Shown here piece after piece: positions 23,598 to 35,910 of a stretch of 62,500 bases of DNA. This DNA comes from Neocallimastix lanati (nom. inval.) (lineage: Eukaryota > Neocallimastigomycota > Neocallimastigomycetes > Neocallimastigales > Neocallimastigaceae), in NCBI GenBank assembly GCA_016946835.1, contig JACVTC010000005.1, forward strand, positions 1,535,001 through 1,597,500, in the 5' to 3' direction. The notes below the pieces were generated by a model that had not been told where the DNA came from, did no database searches, and saw only the letters and a program-made list of their open reading frames with translations. The stretch's first letter is position 1; each line of letters opens with the position of its first letter. The position numbers and the translations under genes were made by a program.

Positions 23598-24608
23598 TTA
23601 TTCAACTTCAGAAGAATTATTTATATCTTCATTGTATGGACCGTCACCATTAGCAACTTGTTCATCATCAGAATATTGTGGTGGATCGGCTGGATCATCT
23701 GGGTCACCATTTGGATCACCATTTGGATCACCACCCCCACAGTTTGGATCAGAGCTTGGATCGCAAGATGGTGGATCGTTATTTGGAGCACAGCTTGGAT
23801 CAGTATTTGGATCACAAGATGATGGATCATCAGTAGGAGCACAGCTTGGATCAGTATTTGGATCACAAGATGGTGGTTCTTGTGGTTGACATGGACCATT
23901 TGGTGAGGTTGGACCACATTCTTCTTCTTCACCATTACCATTATCACCACTTGGAGGAGATGGAGGAGATGGAGGAGATGGTGGGGATGGAGGAGATTCT
24001 GGGGTTTCTGGTGATTGACATGGACCATTTGGTGAGGTTGGACCGCATTCTTCTTCTTCGCCATTACCATTATCACCGCTTGGTGGAGATGGTGGAGCTT
24101 CAGGTGGAGAAGGTGGAGAAGGTGGTGAAGGTGGAGATGGTGGAGATGGAGGAGCTTCAGGTGGAGAAGGTGGAGAAGGTGGTGAAGGTGGTGAAGGTGG
24201 TGATGGTGGTGATGGAGGAGCTTCAGGTGGAGAAGGAGGAGAAGGTGGTGATGGAGGTGATGGAGGTGATGGTGGTATACCTGGAATACCTGGTGGTGGA
24301 CCTGGTGGGAAACCACCTCCTCCCTTGTTATCACCTCCTGGTGGACCTGGTGGTGGACCTGGTGGGAAACCGCCTCCTCCTTTATTATCACTTCCCGGTA
24401 GTGGGCCTAGGGGTGGGCCTAGGGGTGGGAAACCACCTCCTCCTTTGTTATCACCTCCTGGTGGACCTGAAGGAGGACCTGGAGGACCTGGTGGTGGACC
24501 ACCCCCTGGAAAACCACCTCCTCCAAATTCACCTGGGAAGCAAGGACGACCATGGGCAAGAATAACAGCTAAAGAGAGAATGCTAGTAGTAATTGTTAAG
24601 AACTTCAT
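23598..24608 (-). CDS. Secreted Pro/Gly-rich repeat protein with Cys motifs (paralogue A)
   Basis: 336 residues, no intron. A signal peptide (MKFLTITTSILSLAVILAHG) is followed by RPCFPGEFGGGG, Gly/Pro blocks of the type GDNKGGGGFPPGPPPG (25-105), a long (PPSPPSPPSPPEA)n tract (about 110-175), and two copies of SGDNGNGEEEECGPTSPNGPCQ-like units (each copy has paired Cys) separated by PPSPP. Next come three CDPNTDPSCAP-type units, short DPNGDPN repeats and an acidic tail ending NNSSEVE. The mature protein should be extended and extracellular; Pro-rich stretches suggest a rod or O-glycosylated spacer and the Cys pairs suggest cross-links. Function unknown: cell wall, adhesive or matrix roles are inference. 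The start is the first Met and gives a good signal peptide. Confidence 0.85.
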   Translation of the reverse strand: MKFLTITTSILSLAVILAHGRPCFPGEFGGGGFPGGGPPPGPPGPPSGPPGGDNKGGGGFPPLGPPLGPLPGSDNKGGGGFPPGPPPGPPGGDNKGGGGFPPGPPPGIPGIPPSPPSPPSPPSPPSPPEAPPSPPSPPSPPSPPSPPSPPEAPPSPPSPPSPPSPPSPPEAPPSPPSGDNGNGEEEECGPTSPNGPCQSPETPESPPSPPSPPSPPSPPSGDNGNGEEEECGPTSPNGPCQPQEPPSCDPNTDPSCAPTDDPSSCDPNTDPSCAPNNDPPSCDPSSDPNCGGGDPNGDPNGDPDDPADPPQYSDDEQVANGDGPYNEDINNSSEVE

Positions 24609-27152
24609 TCTTTTTTTCTTTTTCTTTTTCTTTTTTTGGTATTAAATACTTTTTTTTTTTTTTTAGGGTATTTTTTTTTAAAATAAATATAATTTAAATT
24701 TATTATAATAATATTAGATAGTTTTTGATAAAATTTTTTTTTTTACAAGTAATTATTTTTAATAAAATTTATAAAAAAAAAAAGTTAAGCTAGCATGCAA
24801 ATTATACATAAATTTAAAAAAGAAAAAAAGTTATATATTTAATTTTCTTTTTTTTCTAAAAAAAAAAAGAATTTATATATATGATTCGGTAAAATTTTTT
24901 CTTCTCTAAATTATTGTAAAAAATATATATATATTTATATATATAAAATAATATATATAAAAATATTATTATATACAAATGTACAAAATTATTTTTATTA
25001 AATATAAAAAAACTTTTTTTTAAATAATGTTTTTATTATTAATTCAAGTAATGTGTTAATGATCAATAAAAATTTTTTTTTCATAAAGGCCATTTGAACT
25101 CTTTTTATAAACTTTTCTAAATGATTTAAAATTAATAGTACTAACTTTTAATTATTAGATTAACTATTAAATTTTCTTTTTTTTTTTTTTTAGTATTATA
25201 ATTAATTTTTTTAATTTAATAATACTAAATAAAAATGATAATAGTAATAATAATACTTAAATTTAAAATTATTAAAACGCTAATTATTATTGGTTGAAGT
25301 TATATATATTTATTTATTGTATATATTATTTTTAATTTAATATAGTTAATTATTTATTAATTGATTTATTTTTTTAATATATTTATTCATTCATTTATTA
25401 TTAATTTTTAATTTATTTATTTATTTACTTACTTATTTATTTATTTACTTATTTATTTATTTGTTTATTACCAATATAATAAATTTTTTAATTATTTTAT
25501 TTTATAAATATTATTTTTTAATAAAAATTATTTATTATAATAAAATAATAATAAAAATAACTTATTTTGATAGCCGCATATTTTAATTTTTATACACCGC
25601 TTTATATTAATGAATTAGCAAATAAAAATAAAAAAAGAAAAATTTAAAAATATATATTTTCAAACTAATAATTATATATATAATAGTTGGATTTGAATAT
25701 TGAATTTTCAATAATTATATTTTCCGTCAAAAAAAAATTATATATATATATATATTTTTTATTAAATTGATTAAAATAAAATTGAATTTGAATTATATTT
25801 ATGAATTTTTCTATGATTTTTTTTAATGTTTAGTTCAATATTTTAAATTATATATATATATATATATATAATTTTTTTTATTTATAATTACAGCGGTTTA
25901 AAGGAGGAGTAATTAACAGGTTCTCACATAAAAATAATTATCCTATTTTTAATGTAAATGACCTTTTTGACCTTTTTATTTTTAATAATAGCAAATATTA
26001 AAATTTTAACAATTTATTTCCTTTTAATTGATAATAATTAAAATTGTTATCACAACGTAATTTATGAATAAATAAAAAACAACTTAATTTTTGTATTAAT
26101 AATTATTTTATAAAAATAATTACTCTACTAAATGTCTATTTTATTTTGTCTTAATGATATATCTTTTATTTTTATTTTTATTTTTTTTTATAATAATAAT
26201 AATAATAATAATGGATGTTTTAAACACTTTAAAAACATTTTTTTTATTAAACTAAATATAATTTCTATTAACCTAAATTGAGTATTATTTCATGTTATAA
26301 ATATTTAAAAAAAAAAATTAGTTTCAAAATAATTCTATTATATTTACCTTTTCCTTTATTAATTTTTTTTATTAAATATTAAGAATATTTCATTACGCTT
26401 TGAAAGTCTTTTTTTTTTTTTTTTTTTTTTTGTATTATTTTATTATTATTTTTTTAATTAATAATTTAAATAATTCTCATAATGTTATTAAAATAATTAT
26501 TATTTTTTAATTATATGTATATATTTACTAATTATCAATTAATCTAATTTATAAATATAATTATTATTTAAATTATACATTAATAATATAAATATATATA
26601 TATATTAATTATAAACCATATCATCCAAACTAATATAAATTGATTAATCCCACTTTTAAGAAAAATTGATCACATTAAAAAATAATACAAAAGAAAAGTA
26701 AATTTTTTTTTAGATATTAACTATTCATTTATTATCTAATTTTTTATTTTTTTGGTCATTGGATATTAAATAAATTCTTTATAACTTATTGTAATTAATA
26801 AATAAAATAAATATATACTATATATTTTATAATTTATTGATATTATTATTATTATTATTTTATAATTACTTACATTGTTTATATTATCTAACTTATATGT
26901 TATAAATATATTAAAAAAAAATATTATTATAATTCTATTTAAATGACTTTTTTTTTTTAAAGTTATTTTTTTTGGTTTAGAAAGAGAATACACTTTCATT
27001 TCTTTATCTATTAATTATTAAAATATTGAACTATATATTATTATATAATAAATAAAAAAACTACATTATAAAGCTATTAAAATAAAAATATATTAAAAAA
27101 TATATAAATTACTTTTAGTAAAATAAAATTATTAAAAATAAAATTTTATTCA

Positions 27153-27188
<36 letters not shown>

Positions 27189-27366
27189 ATGGTAATATTA
27201 TTAATTAAGGTATTATGGATATGAATTAAAATAAATTGTATCACACAAAAAAAAATTAATAAAATAAAATAATACAACATCTATAAAGTAGACAGTGTGG
27301 TATCTACTAAGCTCTTCCTCGAATCATAAGAAATATTAACCAAGAGATTCAATAATTTCTATAAAT

Positions 27367-27408
<42 letters not shown>

Positions 27409-27920
27409 ATATAAATAATTTTCTTAATTTTTTTTTAATTTTCTTTTATAATTATTATTGTAATTATCTATTAATATTATATATTATTCCTTTCATATCT
27501 AATTATTGTTATAATTATTTTTAAAATATAATATCCTGTAATTTTATTATTCTATTTTTTAATATGATTAATAATAAATAAAAATAAAAAATAATAAAAA
27601 TAAAAAAAAAATAATATTTATAATAAAATTTTATATTTAATATTTCAATGATTAATTACAACATTTTTTTATTTTAATTTATATTTTATATTAAAATATA
27701 TTTGTGAATTAAACACTTTTAAAATAATAAATAAGAAATTAAAAAAAATAAATAATGATAAACTGTTATATATATATATTTATATAAATATAAAAATTTC
27801 TTTTATTTAAAATATTATTATTTTTTCATTAGTTATAATCTATTATTTCTAATTTATTATTATCTAATCTATTAAAAATAAAATAAAATTTTAAATAATT
27901 TTTTAATTATTTCATTTAAT

Positions 27921-27955
<35 letters not shown>

Positions 27956-28032
27956 TTAATATTATTATAATATTTTATTGAATCTTTTTTTTTTCATTTT
28001 CTTTCTTTTTTTTTTTTTTTGTATTAATAAAT
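24609..28032. other. Upstream region of paralogue A and 3' flank of paralogue B
   Basis: No gene is seen. It contains poly(T) runs (26410-26431, 27371-27404, 27927-27954) and a slightly G+C-richer patch at 27285-27350 that I cannot assign. The minus-strand frame 26766-26999 is low-complexity. Confidence 0.55.
24878..24894 (-). promoter_or_regulatory. Conserved upstream motif of paralogue A (divergent)
   Basis: TTTTACCGAATCATATA on the minus strand, 270 bp upstream of the start codon. It aligns with the motif found upstream of the other five paralogues, with three differences from the copies at 29597 and 36191. Confidence 0.4.
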
Positions 28033-29166
28033 TTATTCAACATCAGAAGAATTATTTAGATCATCATTGTATGGACTGTCACCGCTTGCAACTTGTTCAT
28101 CATCAGAATATTGTGGTGGATCATCAGCTGGATCACCGTATGGATCACTATATGGATCACCACCTCCACAGTTTGGATCAGAGCTTGGATCACAAGATGG
28201 TGGATCGTTAATTGGACCACAGTTTGGATCAGAGCTTGGATCACAAGATGGTGGATTGTTACTTGGACCACAGCTTGGATCAGTCTTTGGATCACAACTT
28301 GGTGGTTCTGGTGAACATGGACCGTTTGGTGAGGTTGGACCGCATTCTTCATCTTCGCCATTACCATTACCACCACTTGGAGGAGATGGAGGAGATGGAG
28401 GAGATTCTGGTGAACATGGACCGTTTGGTGAGGTTGGACCACATTCTTCATCTTCGCCATTACCGTTACCACCACTTGGTGGAGATGGAGGAGATGGTGG
28501 TGATGGTGGAGATTCTGGAGATTCTGGAGATTCTGGTGGTTGACATGGACCATTTGGTGAGGTTGGACCACATTCTTCTTCTTCACCATTACCATTACCA
28601 CCACTTGGTGGTGATGGTGGTGATGGTGGTGATGGAACTTCTGGTGGAGAAGGTGGTGATGGAGGAGATGGAACTTCTGGTGGTGTACTACCTCCTGGAA
28701 TATCTGGAATACCTGGAATATCTGGAATACCTGGAATATCTGGAATATTTGGAATATTTGGAATACTTGGAATGCTTGGAATATTTGGAATGCTTGGAAT
28801 ATTTGGAATGCTTGGAATATTTGGAATATTTGGAATATTTGGAATGCTTGGAATGTTTGGAATACCTGGAATACTTGGAGGGAAGCCACCACTACCTACA
28901 TTACCACCTGATGGTGGTGGGAATCCACCACTTGGAGGAGCTGGTGGAAAACCACCAGAACCCATACCACCACCTGGAGGAGCTGGGAAACCACCACCAG
29001 GAGCACCTGGAAAACCGCCAGAGCCCATACCACCACCTGGAGGGAAGCCACCACCTGGGAAGCCACCGCCCGGCATACCTCCACCAAATTCACCTGGGAA
29101 GCAAGGACGACTGTTAGAAGCAATAATAAATAAAGCGATTGCACTAATAAACGTTAAAATCTTCAT
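28033..29166 (-). CDS. Secreted Pro/Gly-rich repeat protein with Cys motifs (paralogue B)
   Basis: 377 residues, no intron. The signal peptide MKILTFISAIALFIIASNS is followed by RPCFPGEFGGG as in paralogue A, GGGFPAPPGGGMGSGG-type repeats (30-100), and a tract specific to this copy of about 17 tripeptides IPN/IPS/IPD/IPG (about 103-158). Then come PSPP linkers and three GNGE(E/D)EECGPTSPNGPC units, CDPKTDPSCGP and two CDPSSDPNCG units, and an acidic tail ending NNSSDVE. The Ile-Pro-X tract replaces the PPSPP expansion of A, showing that the spacer changes rapidly while the N-terminus, Cys units and C-terminus are kept. Probably an extracellular structural protein; function unknown. Confidence 0.85.
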   Translation of the reverse strand: MKILTFISAIALFIIASNSRPCFPGEFGGGMPGGGFPGGGFPPGGGMGSGGFPGAPGGGFPAPPGGGMGSGGFPPAPPSGGFPPPSGGNVGSGGFPPSIPGIPNIPSIPNIPNIPNIPSIPNIPSIPNIPSIPSIPNIPNIPDIPGIPDIPGIPDIPGGSTPPEVPSPPSPPSPPEVPSPPSPPSPPSGGNGNGEEEECGPTSPNGPCQPPESPESPESPPSPPSPPSPPSGGNGNGEDEECGPTSPNGPCSPESPPSPPSPPSGGNGNGEDEECGPTSPNGPCSPEPPSCDPKTDPSCGPSNNPPSCDPSSDPNCGPINDPPSCDPSSDPNCGGGDPYSDPYGDPADDPPQYSDDEQVASGDSPYNDDLNNSSDVE

Positions 29167-29596
29167 TTTTTGTTGTTGTAAAATTAAAATGTTTGCATTA
29201 ATTAAATAAAATGTTTATGTTTCTATCTATGAATGATTCTTTTTTTTTTTTTTTAAATGCTGTATTACACAATTAAATTCTTCGATCTTATAATAGTACG
29301 TTAACTTTTGTATTAAGCTTTTTTTTTATTTTATTTAATTATTAGTTTAAAATTGTTTTATCCTTTGATTTTTGAATTAATTGACTTTAATATATAAATA
29401 TATATATATGAAATATATTTACAAAAAGAGTAAAAAAAAAAATTAAAATAAAGTTAAATTATTGATAAAAAGAAATAAATAAAAAAATAATAAGAATAAA
29501 AAGTTTTAAAATTTTAAAAATTAAAATTAAGAAAAATATTATATATATACGAAAATTGATAAGAAAAAAAAAAAGTTATATATTTTTAAAAAGAAA

Positions 29597-29613
29597 TATA
29601 TAATACAGTAAAA
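29597..29613 (-). promoter_or_regulatory. Conserved upstream motif of paralogue B
   Basis: TTTTACTGTATTATATA on the minus strand, 431 bp upstream of the start. It is identical to the copy upstream of paralogue C. A TATA-like GTATAAAAAGG lies further upstream (about 29857-29871). Confidence 0.55.
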
Positions 29614-30499
29614 AAAAAAATTTTTTTTCTTATAATTTTTGTTTAAAATATAATTTATATAAATTATTAAATAATAATAAAAAATTTGTTTTATTATTAT
29701 AAATATTTTAAAAATTAAAATATTTTATATACAAGGTAAATTTTAACAAGAAAAAAAGTAAAAAATTTTCAATTTTTTAATATATTCTTTTTTTTTTTTT
29801 TTTTCTATTTATTATTTATTTATGATAACTGAGAATTTTTCTTTTTGAGATTTTTTTGACCTTTTTATACATTTTTTTTTATTTTAAACATTAATATTAT
29901 TATTATTATTAAATTTATTTTAATATTCTAATTATTATTTTTTAATATCTTTTTTTTTTTTTTAGTTTAATATTCCTATTATTTCTAGCCTTTTCAATAA
30001 CCGTTTTTTTCTTTTTTTTTTTTTTTTTTATTTTATTTTTTCTTTCTTTTATTTTTTCCAAAAATTAAATTAAATTAAATATTTATAATAATTAATTAAT
30101 TAATTAATTAATTTCGATTATTATTTATTGAAATTAATTTTTTTTTTAAAAAAATATATATATATATTTTTTATTTTACTATTAAATAAATAATAAAAAA
30201 AAAAAAAAAAAAAAAAAGGTTGGATAATTCTCAAAAAATAATTTTAATAAAATTACATAAAGAATTTTATTTTATATTAAAGATAAAAATTGAACAAAAT
30301 ATTCTAATTTTTTTATTTTTTTTTTTTTAACAATTTGTCAATTTATACTTTAATATATGCTTTATTAATTTCTTTTAAAAATTTTTATATATTATATTAT
30401 ACAATAATAATTTAATGAAGATTATTATAATAATTATTCACTTATTTATTATTTATTATATAATTATTTATTTATTTATTATTTATTATATAATTATTT

Positions 30500-30750
30500 A
30501 TTATTTATTATTCAATTATTATTTATTATTCAATTATTATTTATTATTTAATTATTATTTATTATTCAATTATTATTTTTTATTTAATTATTATTTATTA
30601 TTTAATTATTATTTATTATTCAATTATTTTTTATTTATTATTTATTATTTATTATTTATTATTTATTATTTATTATTTATTATTTATTATTTATTATTTA
30701 TTATTTATTATTTATTATTTATTATTTATTATTTATTATTTATTATTTTT
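30500..30750. repeat. (ATTATTT)n heptanucleotide microsatellite
   Basis: Imperfect units with TTCAA interruptions from 30500, then near-perfect ATTATTT units from about 30630 to 30745. The 112-codon frame across it is an artefact. Confidence 0.9.
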
Positions 30751-31118
30751 TAGACTGTTTCATATTTTTAAAAAAAAAAGAAAATTTTTTTATGTATTTT
30801 ATATATATATTATTTTAAATAATAAATAAAAGTATATTTTTTAATATTTTAAATAATTAAAATAATTTATTTTTTTACTCTGTTTAATTTATTATGATTT
30901 AAAGTTATTAAAATAATTTTCCTAAATTAATTTATAACAAAAAAAAAAAAAAAAAAAAAGATGATAACAGATTTCCATAATTAGAAAATTTTTAATTTTT
31001 TAACCATAATTATTTTTCTATTCGTAACCATTACGAGATTCAATTTGAAGAAGGTTAACAAAGATTTATCTTTTTTTTCATTTAATATTTTTTTTTTCTT
31101 TTATTATCTTTATAATTA

Positions 31119-31151
<33 letters not shown>

Positions 31152-31244
31152 TTAAAATTGTTACTCTTAATAAGCATAGAAAATAAGCCATGCCGTCTTT
31201 AATTTAATAAAAATAAAAATGAAAATAAATAATAATTAATAATT

Positions 31245-31295
<51 letters not shown>

Positions 31296-32620
31296 AGACT
31301 TTTATATTACTTTAAATATTTTATCTCATAAAAAATATAATAAATAATAAATAAATAAAATAAAAATATTAATAGAAGTTGATACATCTATTTTAATAAA
31401 AATTTTTTATTTTTTTTTTATTAATTTTTTATTTCTTTTTTTTTTCTTTTATTAATTTTATATATATATAATTAATTATAAGTAATTTTTTAAAAAAAAG
31501 ATATATATATATAAATATATATATATATATGCTTTTATTTAATAAACATTTCAATAAAATTTTAAATTATTGATAATATTTGTTAACTATAAATATATAT
31601 GTAAAGATTTACGGTAAAAATTTTTAATTAAGAAAAAGGAATTAACAATTAATAAAACTATTAATAATATTTAACATTTAAATGAAAAATAAAAACACTT
31701 TCAATATTTCAATAAGAAATTGAATAATTTTTTTTTTTAAAAAAAAAATTCATTTTCATATTTCATATTATATATAATATATATATATATTTTTTTTAAT
31801 GCAATTAACTCTTCATTTACATATCTTTCTATTCTATATGAATAAATTAAACTATGAATCAAAAAAAAAAAAAGATTTTATTTCATCCTCTCTTAATTTT
31901 CAAACTACTCTATATAGATTTTTTATATATATGTGTAATAGTTTTATTATTTGATTCAAACTTTTAGTAATTTATAGTATATAATTTAAAAATTTTAAAA
32001 CAAAAATCAATTATAATTTTTAATTTAATGAGTTACTCTTTAATTTTATTTTATTTTATTTTATTTTTTTTTTTTATGATTTTTACATTAAATATTTAAT
32101 ATTCTGTCATTTTGATAATTTAATAAAAAATGTATTCCTTTTTTTTTTTTTTTTTTTTTTATATTAATTATTTTTATTTTATTTTTAATGTAATTGTGGA
32201 TAAACGGTTTTTTTTTTTTTTTTTTTTTTTTTTACCATTTTTATAAATTTTTTTAATTTATTTTTTAATAAATTCTTTATAATTAATTAAAAAGCGGTTA
32301 AAACTATTAAAATTTATATTAATATTATATATAGTTCAGAGTCATATCATTTATTAAATAGTATAATAAACATCAATTAATTAATTAAAAATATATTGAA
32401 AGATTAATTATATCATTAAATTCCCTTCATATGTTAAAAAAAGAAACGAACTAGATTTCATTATAAAATTATTCTGTATTTATTATACATAATGGCTCTT
32501 CTAATATTTCAAATATTAATATTTCTTATATTTATTAATTATTTTATTAATTTATCTAAATTTAATATTTTTTGATCATTAGAAAGTAATTACTTTTATT
32601 TTTTTTAATCATTACTACAA

Positions 32621-32664
<44 letters not shown>

Positions 32665-32877
32665 AACAATTATATAAACTAATTATATATTTTAATTATT
32701 ATATAAGCATTTGAATTATAATATATAATAATTAATGATGTTCTAATTATCGTTATGAACTATTATAATTATTCATAAACTTTTATACTATATTTTGATT
32801 ATTTATTGACTTAATCATTTATTTAATTATACTAAAGTAAACTGTAAATTTTTAAAATTTTACCAAAATTGGATAAA

Positions 32878-32916
<39 letters not shown>

Positions 32917-32972
32917 TACTATTACTATTACTATTACTATTACTATTACTATTACTATTACTATTACTATTA
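32878..32972. repeat. (TTA)n followed by (TTACTA)n
   Basis: Ten TTA triplets pass into about ten copies of the hexamer TTACTA, showing stepwise expansion of a mutated unit. Confidence 0.9.
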
Positions 32973-33349
32973 TTGTGAATCATAAATTATTATTGCTATT
33001 ATGAATGATTTATTAATTATTATATATAAATAATATATCAAAAAAAAAAAAATTCTTTTCATCCATTTTTTTTTTAAATTAAGAATAAACTTTATTTAAT
33101 AATATTTATTAAAAAGAAAAGAAAAAAATAATAAAATAAAATAACATGAAAATAAAATGGATGAAATTTTTTTTATTAATATTAAAATTTTTGAATTTCG
33201 ATTCTTTTTATAAATTTCATCCATTAAATATGAATTCTAACACAATAAAATGTTTATGCTTCATGAATGGAAAGTCCTTTTACCTTCAAAAGTTTCATCT
33301 TAATTTTTTTTTATTTTTATATTTTATATATACTTTATAATAAATATAT

Positions 33350-33592
33350 TTTATAATAATAATAATAATAATAAATAATAATAATAATAAATAATAATAA
33401 TAAATAATAAATAATAAATAATAAATAATAATAAATAATAATAATAAATAATAAATAATAATAATAATAATAAATAATAAATAATAATAATAAATAATAA
33501 ATAATAATAATAAATAATAAATAATAATAATAAATAATAAATAATAATAATAAATAATAAATAATAATAATAAATAATAAATAATAATACAA
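33350..33592. repeat. (AAT)n/(AAATAAT)n compound microsatellite
   Basis: About 240 bp mixing AAT triplets and AAATAAT units with a higher-order period in the right half. The 99-codon minus-strand frame is an artefact. It directly abuts the dispersed repeat at 33593. Confidence 0.9.
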
Positions 33593-33640
33593 AACTACAT
33601 AGTAAAATTTTGAGGATGAAAAAAGGCTTCCCATGTTTTT
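33593..33640. repeat. Dispersed repeat abutting a microsatellite (copy 1)
   Basis: ACTACATAGTAAAATTTTGA followed by GGATGAAA matches the copy at 51878-51910 (ATTACATTGTGAGTTTTGA then GGATGAAA). Both sit at the end of an A/T microsatellite, suggesting a mobile element with a microsatellite end. Confidence 0.5.
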
Positions 33641-34004
33641 GAAAAAATAATAATAAATATAATAAATATACTCATGACTATTTGATGAGTTCAGTTACTA
33701 TTTTACCATTATTTGATCAATAGAATTCAATTACTTCTTTAAATTTCTTTATAATTATTTACATCTCTTAATTTTACTATTGAGAGAACATAATAGGCTC
33801 TTCCCTCAGTAAACCCTAAAAGAAGGTGACACATCGCTGAGGGGGGGGGGGGGGAATCTTTTTGAGATACGAAAAAAAAAAAAAAAAAATTAGTTGCTTA
33901 TATTTTATTGTTTAATGTACACAGGTTATTGGGAAGGAGAAATAAGAAGTTTTAGAGATTTTCCTTAAATCTAGATCAACCAACCACCTCACCTTGACCG
34001 TCAT

Positions 34005-34140
34005 TTTTTTTTATAAGAAACATTCACCAGATGGAATGAAACCAATTTTTTTTTAAAAAACATTCACCAAATGGAATGAAACCAATTTTTTTTTTAAGGA
34101 ACATTCACCAGATGGAATGAAACCAATTTTTTTTTTTTAA
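34005..34140. repeat. Three tandem copies of a ~41-bp unit
   Basis: Each unit carries ACATTCACCAGATGGAATGA (second copy with AAATGG) followed by AACCAA and a T-run. Starts are near 34019, 34060 and 34101. Not coding in any frame. Confidence 0.85.
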
Positions 34141-34830
34141 AATTTAATCATCTTAATGTTCCTTTTAATACTAATGATATTATCAGAAAGATCCCATTAT
34201 TCTTTGGAGAGATAAAAAAATGTTTTTTTTTTTTTTTAAGGATTTGATAATTGAACTCAATTAGTAATAAATTTATAAATCATAAACATGAAACTCCTTA
34301 AATCTAAAAAAAAAAAATTATATCTTTTAAACTATATAAGACATATATATCATGTAACTTTAAATATAACTTTTTTTCTTATTTATTTGTAACTCTTATT
34401 TTAAATTATTTTTAGTTTCACTTACTCTAATCATTATAAAATTTAGTATTAATTAGTAAACACTTTACATAATAAAAATATTTTTCTCTTTCTTTTTTTT
34501 TTTTTTTTTTATTAATTAAATATTTATTTATAATGTAATACTTGTTAAATATGAAAAGAAAAAATATTATTAATTATTAAAATTTATAACTGATAAATAC
34601 GCATATTAAAAATATTAAAAAGATATAGAAAAAAATTAAAATAATAAAATAATTTTTTTTTTTTTTTTTTTAAAATAATATAAAATTTATATAGAAAAAA
34701 AAAATAATTCTCTATCAATACAATATTTTCTTTTTTTTTATATTTGATAAAATTTTTCACTATTTTTCAATTTTCTTTTTACTAAAATAATTCAATTTAT
34801 GTTCTATAAGATAATAATTTATTATTCAAT

Positions 34831-35910
34831 TTATTCAACTTCTGAAGAGTTTTGAACATCATCTTGGTATTCATTATCAGCATTAACTTCGTCAGCTGAA
34901 TCTTCTGGTGGATCATCGTATGGATCACCACCACCACAGCTTGGATCAGAGCTTGGATCACAACAGCTTGGATCAGTCTTTGGATCACAGGATGGTTCTG
35001 GAACTGGTGGTTGACATGGACCGTTTGGTGAGGTTGGACCACATTCTTCATCACCACCATTATCACCGCCATTATCACCACTTGGAGAAGGTGGTGAAGG
35101 TGGTGAAGGTGGTGATGGTGGTGATTCTGGTGAACATGGACCATTTGGTGAGGTTGGACCACATTCTTCATCACCACCATTATCACCGCCATTATCACCA
35201 CTTGGAGAAGGTGGAGAAGGTGGTGATGGTGGTGATGGTGGTGATTCTGGTGAACATGGACCATTTGGTGAGGTTGGACCACATTCTTCATCTTCACCAT
35301 TACCATTACCACCACTTGGTGGAGATGGTGGTGATTCTGGTGAGCATGGACCATTTGGTGAGGTTGGACCACATTCTTCATCTTCACCATTACCGTTACC
35401 ACCACTTGGTGGAGATGGTGGTGATGGTGGTGATGGAACTTCTGGTGGTGAAGGTGGTGAAGGTGGTGATGGAGGAGATGGTGGAGAAGGTGGAGTAGAT
35501 GGAATATTTGGAATACCTGGAATACTTGGAATACCTGGAATACCTGGGAAGCCACCATTTCCCTTGTCGCCACCGCTTGGTGGTGGTGGGAAACCACCTC
35601 CTGGAATTGGTGGGAATCCACCAGAACCCATACCACCACCTGGAGGAGCTGGTGGGAAACCACCGCCTGGAGCTCCTGGCCAACCGCCAGAACCCATACC
35701 ACCACCTGGAGGAGCTGGTGGGAAGCCACCGCCTGGAGCTCCTGGCCAACCACCAGAACCCATACCGCCTCCTCCTGGGAAACCACCACCTGGGAATCCT
35801 CCTCCTGGGAAACCACCTCCACCGAATTCACCTGGGAAGCATGGAATTGGACGAGCGTTAGCCCCAACAATAATTAAGGAAATAATACCAGCAATAGTTG
35901 AGAATTTCAT
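34831..35910 (-). CDS. Secreted Pro/Gly-rich repeat protein with Cys motifs (paralogue C)
   Basis: 359 residues, no intron. The signal peptide MKFSTIAGIISLIIVGANA is followed by RPIPCFPGEFGGGG, then GGMGSGGWPGAPGGGFPPAP repeats (note Trp), a short IPGIPSIPG tract, PSPP spacers and four Cys units ECGPTSPNGPC (two embedded in GNGNGED, two in GDNGGDNGGD). CDPKTDPSCC and DPSSDPSCGGG come near the end; the acidic tail ends NSSEVE. Two adjacent units at about 35030-35270 are nearly identical at DNA level, so a recent internal duplication is likely. Same subfamily as A and B. Confidence 0.85.
   Translation of the reverse strand: MKFSTIAGIISLIIVGANARPIPCFPGEFGGGGFPGGGFPGGGFPGGGGMGSGGWPGAPGGGFPPAPPGGGMGSGGWPGAPGGGFPPAPPGGGMGSGGFPPIPGGGFPPPPSGGDKGNGGFPGIPGIPSIPGIPNIPSTPPSPPSPPSPPSPPSPPEVPSPPSPPSPPSGGNGNGEDEECGPTSPNGPCSPESPPSPPSGGNGNGEDEECGPTSPNGPCSPESPPSPPSPPSPPSPSGDNGGDNGGDEECGPTSPNGPCSPESPPSPPSPPSPPSPSGDNGGDNGGDEECGPTSPNGPCQPPVPEPSCDPKTDPSCCDPSSDPSCGGGDPYDDPPEDSADEVNADNEYQDDVQNSSEVE

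Larger units (their letters stand above)
29167..34830. other. A+T-rich intergenic region between paralogues B and C
   Basis: No gene is seen. It holds the upstream motif of B, heptamer and triplet microsatellites (30.5, 32.9, 33.4 kb), long homopolymers (e.g. A-runs 31254-31293 and 32623-32662) and a G+C-richer patch at 33600-34140 with a 14-G run and a three-copy tandem repeat. Confidence 0.6.

Noticed and set aside
27285-27410. G+C-richer patch next to a 34-nt T-run, as a further poly(A) retroposon
   Set aside because: No target duplication found around it and no similarity to the two retroposon families.
28212-29117. Long open frames antisense or in alternative frames to the Gly/Pro-rich genes (also 23621-24565, 34797-35947, 48486-49576, 53031-54123, 60453-61016)
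   Set aside because: They are His/Leu/Val- or Trp/Ser-rich by-products of periodic codons such as GGT/GGA/CCA; only the listed frames have signal peptides, conserved ends and paralogue conservation.
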